From Theropithecus gelada (Eukaryota; Chordata; Mammalia; Primates; Cercopithecidae): 64,000 nt of DNA. The translations under genes and the position numbers were made by a program. The notes below the pieces were generated by a model. That model was not told where the DNA came from, ran no database searches, and saw only the letters and a program-made list of their open reading frames with translations. Of the stretch, positions 50,140 through 64,000 are shown in pieces (position 1 is the stretch's first letter; every line of letters begins with the position of its first letter). The stretch covers positions 59,454,537 to 59,518,536 of the forward strand of contig NC_037681.1 of assembly GCF_003255815.1 (NCBI RefSeq), written 5' to 3'.

Positions 50140-50543
50140 CATATACACATACACACATGAATCATGTAATTTTCATAAAAATATCAACACAATCCAACAG
50201 AAAAAAAGAAAATCTCTTCAACAGGCCACTACTCTAGGCATACTGTCTATGGCATAGCCCTGCTCTGCAAGGGGCAATAAAAAAAAAAGAAGAGGGTCTC
50301 TTCAACAGATAGTTCTGAAATAACTAGATATCAGCATTGAAAATAAATGGATCTCAATTCCTACCTTGTATCATAACACAACAATTAACCTGAAATGGAC
50401 CACAGAGTCTATGAAAGCTAAAAGTATAAAGCTTTTAAAAGACACCATTAGGAAAATATCAGCAAAGGGTTCTTAGACATAAGACAGCAATAACCTTAAA
50501 AGAAAAAAACATATATTTGACTCCATCAGTATTAAAAACTTCT

Positions 50544-50943
50544 GGCCAGGCACAGTGGCTCGCACCTGTAACCCCAGCACTTTGGGAGGGTGAGGCAGGT
50601 AGATCACTTGAGGTCAGGAATTTGAGACCAGCCTGGCCAACATGGAGAAACCCCAACTCTATTAAAAATACCAAAATGGGCAGGGCAAGGCAGGTGGATC
50701 ACCTGAGGTCAGGAGATTGAGACCAGCCTGGCCAATATGGCGAAACCCTGTCTCTAATAAAAATACAAAAATTATCCGGGTGTGGAGGCACATGCCTGTA
50801 ATCCCAGCTAATCAGGCGGCTGAAGCAGGAGAATCGCTTGAACCCAGGAGGTGGAGGTTGCCGTGAGCTGAGATTGTGCCACTGCACTCCAGCCTGGGCC
50901 ACAGAGCAAGACTCCATCTCAAAAAACAATAATAATAACAATA
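50544..50943 (+). mobile_element. Three-unit Alu (left-left-right)
   Basis: ggccaggcacagtggc to about 50677 is a left monomer with linker. It is followed not by a right arm but by a second left-arm sequence (gcaaggcaggtggatcacctgagg) and then a right arm. Total about 400 bp. Confidence 0.88.
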
Positions 50944-51413
50944 AGATGGATTCATGGATGAAGGGATGGATAGGCACGCCATAGAGCAAACATAATAAAA
51001 TTATAATAAAATGTTAATTATAAAATCTGGGCAATGGGTATAAGGGTGTTTACTGTACAATTCTTTCGACTTTTCTGTGTATTGAAAAATCTTCATGACA
51101 AAATGTTAGGGTAAAAACTTTATCCCAAGACAAACTTCTAAAATGAAGTACAAAGTTTCTTCCTATTTTGTCTACGGCTGTAATAAATACTACGTCAGAG
51201 GAGGTGAGAAGTAGTTGTCACTTTTACTATTATTTGATTAAAACATCCTTACTGCTGTTACTTCTGGACCTTTCTCCCACTGCTAGAATATAGTCTCCCT
51301 CTCTGCTACAGTACATTCCATAATCTCTGTGGACTTCATCATCATTCCCATATGCAACCCAATACATCAACTTTAGAGCTCCTAATTGTCTCATCTGCTG
51401 CATCTCTGGAATC

Positions 51414-51658
<245 letters not shown>

Positions 51659-52005
51659 TATCTCTGGAATCTTAAAACTCCAAAACATAACAATTGTCAT
51701 CATCTCTAATCATAATCCCCTATCTACTCCCACTACCCTTCTCTTCTAACTCATGAAGATTTTGAATCCATGGAGCCCTAATTTTTCTTCCAGTCCATTA
51801 TTTCTCTTATATACCCTTACTTCCTCTCTATCATTTGAAATATCCCCCTATCTTCTTAATTTCTACTGCAGCTACCTGCAACCAACTATCTTCTCTCCCT
51901 GTTTACCTGAACAGATAAGTGCTGCCGGAGGAGAATCTCACAACCACCAGATCAACCCTACTCCAAGTTTATGGTCTCCACACTCAGCACTGCTCAGCAA
52001 TTCCT
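51659..52005 (+). other. Intron 1 DNA, possibly L2
   Basis: Pyrimidine-rich, no clear repeat assignment. Confidence 0.4.
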
Positions 52006-52047
52006 CTCTCGCTCACTCGCTCTCTCTCTCTCGCTCTTTCTTTCTTT
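52006..52047. repeat. Polypyrimidine (TC)n tract
   Basis: ctctcgctcactcgctctctctctctcgctctttctttctttccc. Confidence 0.85.
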
Positions 52048-52294
<247 letters not shown>

Positions 52295-52437
52295 TAAGGT
52301 ACTGGTTGGCTCCTCTACACTCCACAGCAGCAATTCCCAAACTTCACTATTCCTTCTAAATTCCTTACTACTTTCCCTTTCTTCACTCTGTAAAAAAATT
52401 TTTGCCTTTCATTTCATCATGAAAATGGAGGTGATCT

Positions 52438-52752
52438 GGCCAGGCGCCAGTGGCTCATGCCTGTAATCCCAGGACTTTGGGAGGCCGAGGCGGGCAGACT
52501 GCCTGAGCTCAGGAGTTCAAGACCAGCCTGGGCAACATGGTGAAACCCCATCTCTACTAAAATACAAAAGATTAGCCACATGTGGCAGAGTGCACCTGTA
52601 ATCCCAGCTACTGGGGAGGCTGAGGCAGAGTTGCTGGATCCCAGGAAGTGGAGGCTGCAGCGAGCTGAGATCGCACCACTGCACTCCAGCCTAGAAGACA
52701 AGAGCAAGACTCTGTCTCAAAAACGAAAGAGAAAGAAAGAAAGAAAGAAAGA
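52438..52752 (+). mobile_element. AluJ/S-like element with (GAAA)n tail
   Basis: ggccaggcgccagtggc to a gaaagaaag tail into which a younger Alu has inserted. Confidence 0.92.
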
Positions 52753-53208
<456 letters not shown>

Positions 53209-53329
53209 TTATTTAGCATGAACTCCCTGCTCCCCAACCTACAAACCCCTCTTTATCACTTTCCCTCCTATCTCATAATAAAAGATGTCATCACCCCTGC
53301 CACAGAGATAGCATTACATAGTGTTTTAT

Positions 53330-53620
53330 TAATTAATGTATTTAGAGACAAGGTCTCACTCTGTAACCCAGGCTCGAGTGCAGTAGCCCAATCATAGCTC
53401 ACTGCAGCCTCAAACTCCTGGGCTCAAGCAATCTTCCCACTTCAGCCTCCTGAGTAGCTGGGACTACAGGCATGCACCACCATACCTGGTTTTTTTTCCT
53501 TGTAGAGACAGGGTCTCACTATGTGGTCTAGGCTGGTCTCAAACTCCTAGCCTCAAGTGATCCTCCTGCCTTGGCCTCCCAAAGTGTTGGCATTAACAGC
53601 ATAAGCCACCACGCCCAGTC
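53330..53620 (-). mobile_element. AluJ-like element
   Basis: tttagagacaaggtctcactctg to cacgcccagtc; (c)atagtgttt / acagtgttt flanks. Confidence 0.92.
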
Positions 53621-54503
<883 letters not shown>

Positions 54504-54549
54504 GCCCTTTGACTTTTCTATAGCCTGATATGATCAATGACTCTTTCTT

Positions 54550-54760
54550 TTCTTTCTCTTTTTTTTTTTTTTTTTTGTTTCTTTTTTTGAGACAAGGCTT
54601 TACCCTGTCACCCAGACGGCAGTGAAATGGCACGATCATGGCTCACCTCAGTATCAACATCCCAGGCTCAGGCATTCCTCCCACCTCAGCCTCCTGAGTA
54701 GCCAGGACCACAGGTGTGTGCCACCAAGCCTGACTAGTTTTTTTGGTTTTTTGTTTTTCT
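54550..54760 (-). mobile_element. Alu right-arm fragment (AluJ-like)
   Basis: T run, gagacaaggctttaccctg to ccaagcctgactag; interrupted by the next Alu. Confidence 0.85.
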
Positions 54761-54769
54761 TTCTTTTTC

Positions 54770-55075
<306 letters not shown>

Positions 55076-55082
55076 GATTTGT

Positions 55083-55370
55083 TTTCATTTATTTTTGAAA
55101 CAGTCTCGCTCTGTCACCCAAGCTGGAGTACAATGGTGTGATATCAGCTCACTGCAGCCTCCACCTCCCAGGATTCTTGTGTCTCAGCCTCCCAAGTAGC
55201 TGGGATTACAGGCGTGCACCACCACGTCAGGCTAATTTTTGTATTTTTAGTAAAGACAGGGGTTTCCCTATGTTGGCCAGGCTGGTCTCAAACTCCTGAC
55301 CACAGGTGATCCATCTGCCTGGGCCTCCCAACATGCTAGGATCTACAGGTGTGAGCCACTGCACACAGCT
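55083..55370 (-). mobile_element. AluS/J-like element
   Basis: attatttttgaaacagtctcgctctg to cactgcacacagct; third in a head-to-tail row. Confidence 0.91.
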
Positions 55371-55587
55371 AACAACTCTTTTCTTGAAGCATTCCTCTCT
55401 CAACTTTTCAGACACTAGTGTTTCATTCCTTCTGCCTGACTCTCTGCTTCTCAGTCTCCTTACATTGTTCCTCTTCCTCCACTATCTCCCTGTACACTAT
55501 TTTCCACTCCCCTTCCCCACTTCTTATGCCGGCCCTTTTTCAGTCTTACTCAAATCATTTTCAGTATGTGGTCTCATCTACTTTTTA
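55371..55587 (+). other. Intron 1 DNA, possibly L2
   Basis: Pyrimidine-rich; weak similarity to L2 only. Confidence 0.35.
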
Positions 55588-56330
55588 ACATATCTTCATT
55601 GAGGTACAACTGACATACAACAAACTGCACATATTTAAAACGTACAATCTGAAAAATTCCAGCATTTGTATACACCCCTGAAACCATCAGCACAATCAAG
55701 ACAAGTGAACATAAAAAGCCTCTCCCTAAACAACCACTGATCTGCACTAGTTTGCAGCTTCTAGAATGTTCTATAAGTAGAACATACAGTATATACTCTT
55801 TTTTCGTTTCCCTTCTTTCATTAAGTATAATTATTTCGAGATTCAGCCATGTTGTCATTTGTATCAAGTTTGTTCTCTTTTTTTTTTTGGAGACAGGGTC
55901 TCATTTTTTTGCCCAGGCTGGAGTGCAGGAGCACAATCACACCTCACTGCAGCCTTGACCTCTCAGACCCAAGCAATGCTCCCACCTCAGCCTCCCAAGC
56001 AGTTGGGACTACTGGCTCATGCCACCACACCTGGCTAATTTTTTAAGTTTTTTGTAGAGACAGGTTTTCAGTATGTTGCCTAGGCTGGCCTGGAACTCTT
56101 GGGCTCAAGTAATCCTCCCACCTTGGCCTCCCAAAGTGCTGGGATTACAGGCATAAGCCAACTCACCCAGCCAGTTTGTTCCTTTTTGTTGCTGAGTAGT
56201 ATTCCACTGTTTGTCTGTATCACAATTTGCTTATTCATCCACCTGCTGATGGAGATCGGTTTCCAGTTTTTGACTGAAAAGAGCTGCCATGAACATTCAT
56301 GTATAAGTCTTTGTATAGGCTTCATCTATA
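55588..56330 (-). mobile_element. L1M 3' fragment split by an Alu
   Basis: cattgaggtacaactgacatacaacaaactgcacatatttaaaacgtacaat before; gttgctgagtagtattccactg ... cttattcatccacctgctgatgg after. Reversed L1 ORF2/3' UTR. Confidence 0.85.
55878..56172 (-). mobile_element. AluJ-like element in L1M
   Basis: agtttgttc duplicated on both sides. Confidence 0.94.
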
Positions 56331-56639
56331 TTTATGGCTTTACTCACACATCTAGAAGTTCCAAATCTGCTTCATCAGATACCAACAACAAATAGCCAGT
56401 CAGAGAAGTTCACTTGAATAACCCAAAAGGACTTTTAAGTCAACAAGTCCAAAAATCATCTTATTATGCCATTCCTCTCTCCAACCTAAAAGCTTCTCCT
56501 ACATTCTCTATCCTGACTAAAGACGATCAAGTCAGAAACAAGTCTATTCCTGTTCCATTACCATTCCCCCAGTCACTCAGTGAGTTACCAGGTCCTGTCA
56601 ATTTTGCTGTGTAAACATCTTTCAAATAAAATCCACATC

Positions 56640-57250
56640 CATATTTCCATCTTTGTTCAAATGCACCCTTAATTCAAATGTATATTATCTCTTGACTGGA
56701 CTATTAAACTAGGCTTCTAACTTTTCTCCTCATTCCATGTCTCTTTCTTCTCCAAACCATTTTCCATTCTATGGCCAAAGTGAATTTTCTAAAATTCAAA
56801 TGTGCTGTTACTCCCCTACTTAAAACTTATTGGCTGGGCTCACCCTGTAATCCCAGCACTTTGGGAAGCTGAGGCAGGCAGATGGATGGAGCCCAGGAGT
56901 TCAAGACCAGCCTGGGACACATGGTGAAACCACAACTCTACAAAAAATACAAAAATTAGCCGGGTGTGGCAGTGTGTCTGTAGTCTCAGGAGGCTGAGGT
57001 GGGAGGATCACTTAGGCCCCGGAGATGGAGGTTGCAGTGAGCCAAGATCGCGTGACTGCACCCCAGCCTGGTGAAACTGTCTCAAAACAAACAAACAAAA
57101 CAAAAACAAACAAAAGAAACTTTATCAATGGCGTCTAATTACCCAAGAAAAAATTAAAATTCCTTAGCTTAACATACATAAAAACTGTCCATAAACCAGT
57201 TGTCTCTCCAGACATGCCCTGCCACTTTCCATCACGTTCTAATTTAGTCT
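56640..57250 (+). mobile_element. L2 LINE fragment split by an Alu
   Basis: gaattttctaaaattcaaatgtgctgttactcccctacttaaaac before the Alu; aaattaaaattccttagc ... gccctgccactttccatcac after. Confidence 0.7.
56832..57116 (+). mobile_element. AluJ-like element in L2
   Basis: Head shortened (ggctgggctcaccctgtaatcccag); caaacaaa-type tail; aaac(t)ttat flanks. Confidence 0.92.
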
Positions 57251-57278
57251 TTTCTGATTATGTCATTTACCTTTTTTA

Positions 57279-57574
57279 TTTTCTTTTTTTGAGACAGATT
57301 TTTGCTCTTATTGCCCAGGTTGGAGTGCAGTGGCGCGATCTCGGCTCACTGCAACCTCCGCCTTCCTGAACTTCAAGCAATTCTCCTGCCTCAGCCTCCC
57401 GAGTAGCTGGGATTATAAAAGCCCATCACCACGCCCAGCCAATTTTTGTATTTTTTCGTAGAGACGGGGTTTCACCATGTTGGCCAGGCTGGTCTCAAAC
57501 TCCTGACCTCATGATCTGCCCACCTTGGTATCCCGAAGTGCTGGGATTACAGGCGTGAGCCACTGCGCCCGGCC
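57279..57574 (-). mobile_element. AluS/Y-like element
   Basis: tgtcatttaccttttt duplicated at 57261 and 57576. Confidence 0.95.
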
Positions 57575-57577
57575 CTG

Positions 57578-60379
57578 TCATTTACCTTTTTAACCTGAGT
57601 GTCAAGGGCAATACCTGTTCTATAGTAGGCATGATATATTTGTGCAATAGGTAAGATAGGACTTAGACTCATAGATGCGGTGAAACAGATACAGTGGGAC
57701 ATTCCAGCCGCATTCAGGAAAAGTAGCAGTACAGACTGGCTAAAGCAAAAAGGAGACAAAAGATTATGGTAGACAATCCAGTCAGAAAAGCAGGATGAAG
57801 CCAGATATCAATCGCTGTCAATTCCATGCTAAAAAGTGTGCACTTTAGCGTAGGCTGAACTCAAAAGACATCAACAGTTCTGAACAAGAGTGTGACATGT
57901 TCAGAAGTGTCCTATAACTGGTAAGATCTGAAAAACAGAAGGTGAGGTGGGGGGCAGTGAACTTAATTAAGAAGTTATCACAGTAGTCTGAGAAAGGAGA
58001 CTCAATTAGAGAAGCTGGAGGAGGGAACAGACTAGAAGAGCATGCCAAAGGGAAATGAACATACAGGCTCTACCTGAGTGTGCACTACTAATACAAAAAA
58101 GCCAGAGATGACCCCAACATTTTAAACCAGTCAAATGTAATAATAAAGTCATTAATCAAGAAGAAAAACTGAAATGACTGGTGGAGGAGAGAAGTCATAG
58201 TTTCAGTTTGTGTATCCCCTCACCTATTTATTCAAATTGAGTGCCTACCAGATGTCAAGCACTGTATGTATGGGGAATAAAATGAGGGTAAGATATCAAG
58301 CCTGTTCTCAAGGAGCATCCGATCTAGCTACAGGCAAGTAAATAGGAACTTAAAATTCACAGAGCTAGAATAAGGTGCAAAAAGAAAACAAAAGAGTAAT
58401 ATCCAATTCAGCCCTGATGATTTGAGAGTTCAGGTTGAGTGAGTCTAGAAGGATGAGTAGTGTTGGACCAGGCAAAGAAGGATGAAGGGACTAGAATATC
58501 CAAAGAGCCTCAGGTAAGAGTAAGAGAACACAAGTTGGATGCATCTACAAATAATTCAATAATAAATCAAAGGAAGAAATCAAGATATGGAGATATCCAC
58601 ATGAAATGTCCAGCAGGCAGGTAAAAACGTAGGTTTTGAGCTACCAACAACATATCCAGATATGAAATATACTGTATTTTCAACCTTGTTTAGAATCATT
58701 GTTAGTGGATATTTAAATAAGAATTGGAAGAACCTTACATATCAGCTAGATTATGTACACTTCCACCTCCTCCTATCACTTCTACTGCAAAAATATTTCT
58801 AGCTTAAAGTCAAAAGCTGGTTTATGTAAATATGCAAAAAGGACAAGTGGGGGCTGTGGTAAGGTGGAGATACACGACCTATCTAAAGAAGGCAGCCATT
58901 TACTCACCTCCAGCAGTTTAGTGCCTCGCTTGAATACAGACCCTAAATGACAAGACCTTCCTATTCGTCAAGAAAAGCAGAAAATTCAGATTTTATGTAA
59001 TATCTCCCATTTTCAAATATTAGCAACTAATTACATTTGAAAATAAAACCACACTGTGCCAGCCAAACAAAATGCTTCTGTGGACAGATTCCAGCAAGGG
59101 CCACCAGTGTGGCAGAATTAAAACAAGGTCTGTCGACTCCTACAATATTCTTTCCACTACTTCAAAGAATTCTCAGCTGATAGCTTGGTGATTCCCTAAG
59201 AAAGCAGCTGTTTTTGCCTCTAAGCAAAATGGCCCCTATTTGGCAATACTTTATGAGTTCCTTTACAGATTTTTAAACAATTTCCCTGTCTCCTCTTACC
59301 CTATCCGGACACTAGCTTCTAGCATCACAGAGACGTCCTACACCCCTTCCATTACAAGCTGAGAAGCCAAACTTGCAAGTAAAGCAAAAGTAAGGAGTGA
59401 GAGCCTGATGGGATTTCTAAGGAGTAAAGTATGTAAGATACATGGCATCTTTTTGGTTTTCTTTAAAAAAAAAAAAAAAAATACATAGATGTTTGTGACT
59501 AGTCAGACACTTGAAGGGGAAAATGTCCGTAACTTAAGTCAGAAATATACGAGCAAATACTCCTGACAAACCAAATAGTTTCCACTGTAAGACAGCAAGA
59601 GGGACAGGAGGAGAACAGGGCAAAAGGGAAAGTAAAAGTTACTGGCCTTTGAGAAATATCAGACAGCTTTTAATGTTTAGCATAAAAGGTACAACATTAA
59701 TCTCCATTCTTAGTAGAAGCAGTTAGCATGAAACATTCTTTAAGCAGCCAAGAAACTGGAATTTAGAAACACTATTAGAAGAGTAAAGCAATCTTTACAG
59801 AAAAGGTAAATGAAGAAAAGGAAACAAAAATAGTCTGGTAGTCACACTGCTGCTTTAGAAGCTTTAAAAATGTAACAACACTTCCTAATTATACTAAAAC
59901 ATTTAAAAGCACAGATCGGGGGTATGTAACAATGTAGCAAACTTAAACATACAAAGGCTAAAATTTCTTAACCAAATGACAGCACCAAGTTTCTAACGCT
60001 GCAAAAACAAAACAAAAAAACCCCGAAATTGGTAGCATGTGCACCGGCCCCTGTTAATCGGAGGAGCGGGGGAAACCAGGAGAATGAGGAGTGATTGCTG
60101 ATGGCGAGTAGAGCAGGCCACGTTACTGCTGGCAGGCGAGCTCGCAATTCCTTTGAGCAAGCACTATGGCCAGGGCATTCTCGAAAAGCCACTAAAACGA
60201 GCGTACTGGACACCTAAAACGGCAGGCTGACAGCGCTCCGCGCTAAGACCGAGAAGGCGGAAAAGTGGCCTGCTTTGACCTCCGTAGAAAACTGAGGCTC
60301 CCGCAACTGTTGTCTTGGAATCAAAGGGCAAAGCATTCACCTCTCAGGGGTTGGATTATTCGGATAAACTCCCGCCAGC
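57578..60379. other. Intron 1 DNA next to exon 1, with L2 traces
   Basis: 2.8 kb without Alu. 57750-58060 (gaagttatcacagtagtctgag), 58215-58410 (gtgcctaccagatgtcaagcactg) and 58500-58650 (gaaatgtccagcaggcaggt) look like old L2/MIR. An A run is at 59465-59480. The absence of recent insertions fits a promoter-proximal region. Confidence 0.5.
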
Positions 60380-60594
60380 TCCCTGCGGCCTTCCCACACA
60401 CCCGGTGGATGTCAACACCGAGAGCCAGCCGTATGGCGAGCCTCTCCGTGTGCGCCGTCCTTCTGGAGACGCGGCGATACCGGGAAGAAAGACAGCCCTG
60501 CGCGCGCCCCGCCTCCCCAGCCCTTCCCCAGCGCCAGCCCGGCGCCCGCGCTGGGGTGCTGCGGCCGGGAAGCGGGGTCCCGCGTGCTCCTCAC

Positions 60595-60681
60595 CTTTTT
60601 CAGCGCAGGCACCAGCAGTCCCCGCCACTTGGGCGCGTTCTCTTCGCTGAAAAACTCGTATGGCAGCTGCTGCGCCTGCAT
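60595..60681 (-). CDS. SOS1: SOS1 exon 1, coding part (residues 1-29)
   Basis: Read on the minus strand, the frame starts [18 protein letters not shown] and ends ...VPALKK, which I recognise as the N-terminus of SOS1, the RAS/RAC guanine-nucleotide exchange factor recruited to activated receptors by GRB2. The 87 nt give 29 codons and end at a GT donor (AAAAAG|GTGAGG on the minus strand), phase 0. The ATG has the context GCACCATGC, with the favoured A at -3. This segment leads into the histone-fold region that packs on the DH-PH module and REM-Cdc25 core in the full protein (about 1,330 residues in mammals, from family knowledge). The exon lies in a CpG island, as expected for a broadly expressed gene. 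The open frame continues past the splice site but departs from SOS1 sequence exactly at the donor, so the exon end is secure. The 5' UTR extends to higher coordinates; its start cannot be read from sequence alone. Confidence 0.97.
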
Positions 60682-61152
60682 GGTGCCCCCGGGGCGCCTC
60701 TGGGCGGGGAGAGGGGCGGCGGCGGCCGGGCCGGGGAGCTGCGAGAGGGCGAGATCGCAGCACGGAACAGGGCCGCGGCCCCACCGGACGGCCCGGCCCC
60801 CTCCGGGCGCCGCGCAGCCGGGCTAGCCCTGGCGAGGGGGCTGGGGGGCGAGGCCCGCGCCCGGCCACACACCCGACACGGGTACCAACTGTGGAGAACG
60901 AACGCGGCCCGGAGGCGGCGGCATCCCGCACCACCGCCCCGGGGCCAGGCCCCCCGCTCCTCCTCCCCGGCCCGCCGGCGCCGCCCCGGGCTGCCCTCTG
61001 CCGCGGCCGCCGCCCGCCCGCCCGCCGGGGCTGCACTCTCGGGCCCGGCCTGGCCCCGCGGCGGAGCTGGCGGCTGGGGGAGGACGTGTGGAGGTACGCT
61101 CCGGCCGCGGCGCCCGCTCTGCTCAGTTGATACCCCGAAACGCAGGAGCCCC

Positions 61153-61177
61153 GGGCGGGGCGGAGCTGGGGCGGGGG
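61153..61177. promoter_or_regulatory. Two GC boxes (Sp1/KLF-type)
   Basis: gggcggggc (61153-61161) and ggggcggggg (61168-61177) lie about 480 bp upstream of the SOS1 start codon on the minus strand. They match the classical GC-box core; occupancy is inferred, not shown. Confidence 0.5.
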
Positions 61178-61236
61178 TCTCGCGGGGAAGGGGAAGGACC
61201 CGAGGTCGTTGTTGGGGAATCTGGCTGCCCTGAGGT

Positions 61237-61262
61237 GCCGCCGCAGCCGCCGCCGCCGCCGG
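61237..61262. repeat. (CCG)n trinucleotide tract in the promoter
   Basis: This is a run of gcc/ccg triplets with one interruption (gccgccgcagcc then a clean ccg run). It is a short, potentially length-variable tract within the CpG island. A shorter ggc run is at 60714-60726, close to the start codon. Confidence 0.7.
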
Positions 61263-61307
61263 TGTAGCGCTGGAGCTTCCTACTAGCGAACTGAACCTGC
61301 TCGCTAC

Positions 61308-61320
61308 TGAGCATGCGCCG
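61308..61320. promoter_or_regulatory. NRF1-like site
   Basis: tgagcatgcgccg contains the gcatgcgc core shared with the palindromic NRF1 motif, but the first half-site is imperfect. It lies near the upstream edge of the CpG island, where NRF1 sites are common. Confidence 0.35.
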
Positions 61321-61380
61321 CCGGGCTGGGCTGGTTCGCTCCGGGTTTTCCGGCTCCCGGTGAAGGAGGAGGGAAGCTCG

Positions 61381-61395
61381 AGAGAGAGAGAGGGA
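61381..61395. repeat. (GA)n tract at the edge of the CpG island
   Basis: Alternating ga repeats (agagagagagaggg) lie at the upstream side of the island. This is a possible GAGA-like or variable microsatellite; only the repeat itself is visible. Confidence 0.6.
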
Positions 61396-61490
61396 GGGCG
61401 CCTGGCCAGGCTGTTGCTGCGCTCCTGGGGGCTGCAGGGGAGGGGCGAAAGGACCCGAGAAGTCAAACCCTGGCAAAGTGGAGCCTGCAG

Positions 61491-62722
<1,232 letters not shown>

Positions 62723-62800
62723 AATATACACACTTGATTTACATTTGAAAAACTCCCCACTTTCAAAGTGTGTGGAATGATGTTTTGAAATCCATCCATA

Positions 62801-63423
<623 letters not shown>

Positions 63424-63509
63424 AGCCCTCTTCAAATATTTAAAGGGTTGTGATATGGGGGAAGAGATTGGTTCCAAACGAACCAAGATCAAGTCTGTAC
63501 CCCAAACTA

Positions 63510-63894
63510 TTGTTTGGCTTCCCATTGCTCTTAGAATATATTTCAAACTTCTTACCGTACCCCACAAAGGCGTGCATCTGGCTCCTGCTCACATTCTCAA
63601 TGTTTTCTCACCATTCACAACCTTGCCTCACCACACTCCAGTCACAGTAGCCTTCTGTCTATTCCTAGAAAACAACAACCTGCCTAAAGAACATTGTTCT
63701 TCTCTCAGCCTAGAACACCTAACTGTTCACTTGGCTGGTTATAAACATCACCACTTCCAAGAGGCCTTCTCCCATCACTCCAAGAAATTCTCACCTGTGT
63801 ATTTCTACCATATGTTCTTTTTATTTCCTGCTAGCACTAAATCAGATCAGGCCTCTATTTTTGGTTGTTGGTTTCCCTCTTGTCCCCAACAATC
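63510..63894 (+). mobile_element. L2 LINE 3' fragment
   Basis: ttcccattgctcttagaatatatttcaaacttcttacc ... cacactccagtcacagtagccttctgtc ... tccaagaggccttctcccatcac is L2 order. Confidence 0.75.
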
Positions 63895-64000
63895 TTTTTT
63901 TTTTTTTTTGAGACGAGTCTCATTTTGTCGCCCAGGCTGGAATGCAGGCGGAATCTTGGCTCACTGCAACCTCCACTTCCCAGGTTCAAGTTATTTTCCT
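63895..64000 (-). mobile_element. Alu, cut by the window edge
   Basis: T run then gagacgagtctcattttgtcgcccaggctgg, continuing beyond the last base. Confidence 0.92.

Larger units (their letters stand above)
49640..51115 (+). mobile_element. L1M fragment interrupted by MER2 and Alu
   Basis: aaaagaataaaattggagtattacactacctaac before MER2; cctaccttgtatcataacac ... aacctgaaatggaccacagag ... ctccatcagtattaaaaacttc after it; past the Alu, gggtgtttactgtacaattctttcgacttttctgtg is an L1 3' UTR. Confidence 0.8.
60380..61490 (-). promoter_or_regulatory. SOS1: SOS1 CpG-island promoter and 5' UTR region
   Basis: This is a GC-rich stretch of about 1.1 kb, dense in CpG and almost free of repeats, surrounded by AT-rich Alu and L2 DNA. 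It includes exon 1 and the sequence just upstream on the minus strand. Sp1-type boxes are visible (gggcggggc at 61153-61161, ggggcggggg at 61168-61177), as is an NRF1-like core (gcatgcgc, 61311-61318). I saw no obvious TATA box, which fits a CpG-island promoter with dispersed starts. The exact start sites and the 5' UTR length need CAGE or full-length cDNA. Confidence 0.85.

Noticed and set aside
60265..61233. 322-residue open frame on the plus strand in the CpG island
   Set aside because: Composition is Arg/Pro/Ala/Gly-rich as expected from random GC-rich DNA, it overlaps SOS1 exon 1 in antisense, and it shows no recognisable domain.

Overview
The window is primate nuclear DNA, most likely from an Old World monkey (macaque, baboon or vervet type). 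About sixty Alu copies and primate L1 sequence show it is primate. Several of the youngest Alus carry the base set I associate with the cercopithecoid AluYRa lineage: 'gctcaagcctg', 'ccgagacggg', 'aactagccgggcgagg' and 'gagatccggccactgc' (for example 3783-4085, 38946-39236, 54194-54503; 52753-53063 shares all but the last). That lineage assignment rests on remembered family diagnostics, not on a database search.

The only protein-coding gene I can support is the 5' part of SOS1, the RAS guanine-nucleotide exchange factor, read on the minus strand. Exon 1 coding sequence is 60595-60681 (residues 1-29) inside a CpG-island promoter at about 60380-61490. Exon 2 is 1988-2113 (residues 30-71). Both junctions are GT/AG and phase 0. 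Intron 1 fills 2114-60594 (about 58.5 kb), 1-1987 is the beginning of intron 2, and 61500-64000 is upstream intergenic DNA.

Intron 1 is a dense mosaic of transposons. It holds ancient L2, MIR and MIR3; DNA transposon relics (MER5A, MER1, MER2, half a MADE1), with a Tigger-like mobile element in intron 2; MLT1 and MST LTRs; several old L1 fragments; one near-full-length but dead L1PA element (32550-38940); and Alus of all ages, often nested. Target-site duplications can be read directly for many insertions, so their relative order can be worked out. There is also a retroposed U6 snRNA pseudogene at 17825-17925.

I found no sign of a previously undescribed biological system. The points most worth a second look are these: exon 2 enclosed by an inverted Alu pair; the MER5A / L1 / Alu nest with all duplications readable; a MER1 element with a tandemly repeated left end; three-unit or scrambled Alus; and the L1 5' UTR lying so that its antisense promoter would point along SOS1. 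Nearly all open reading frames in the window are translations of Alu, L1 or GC-rich promoter DNA and were left out.
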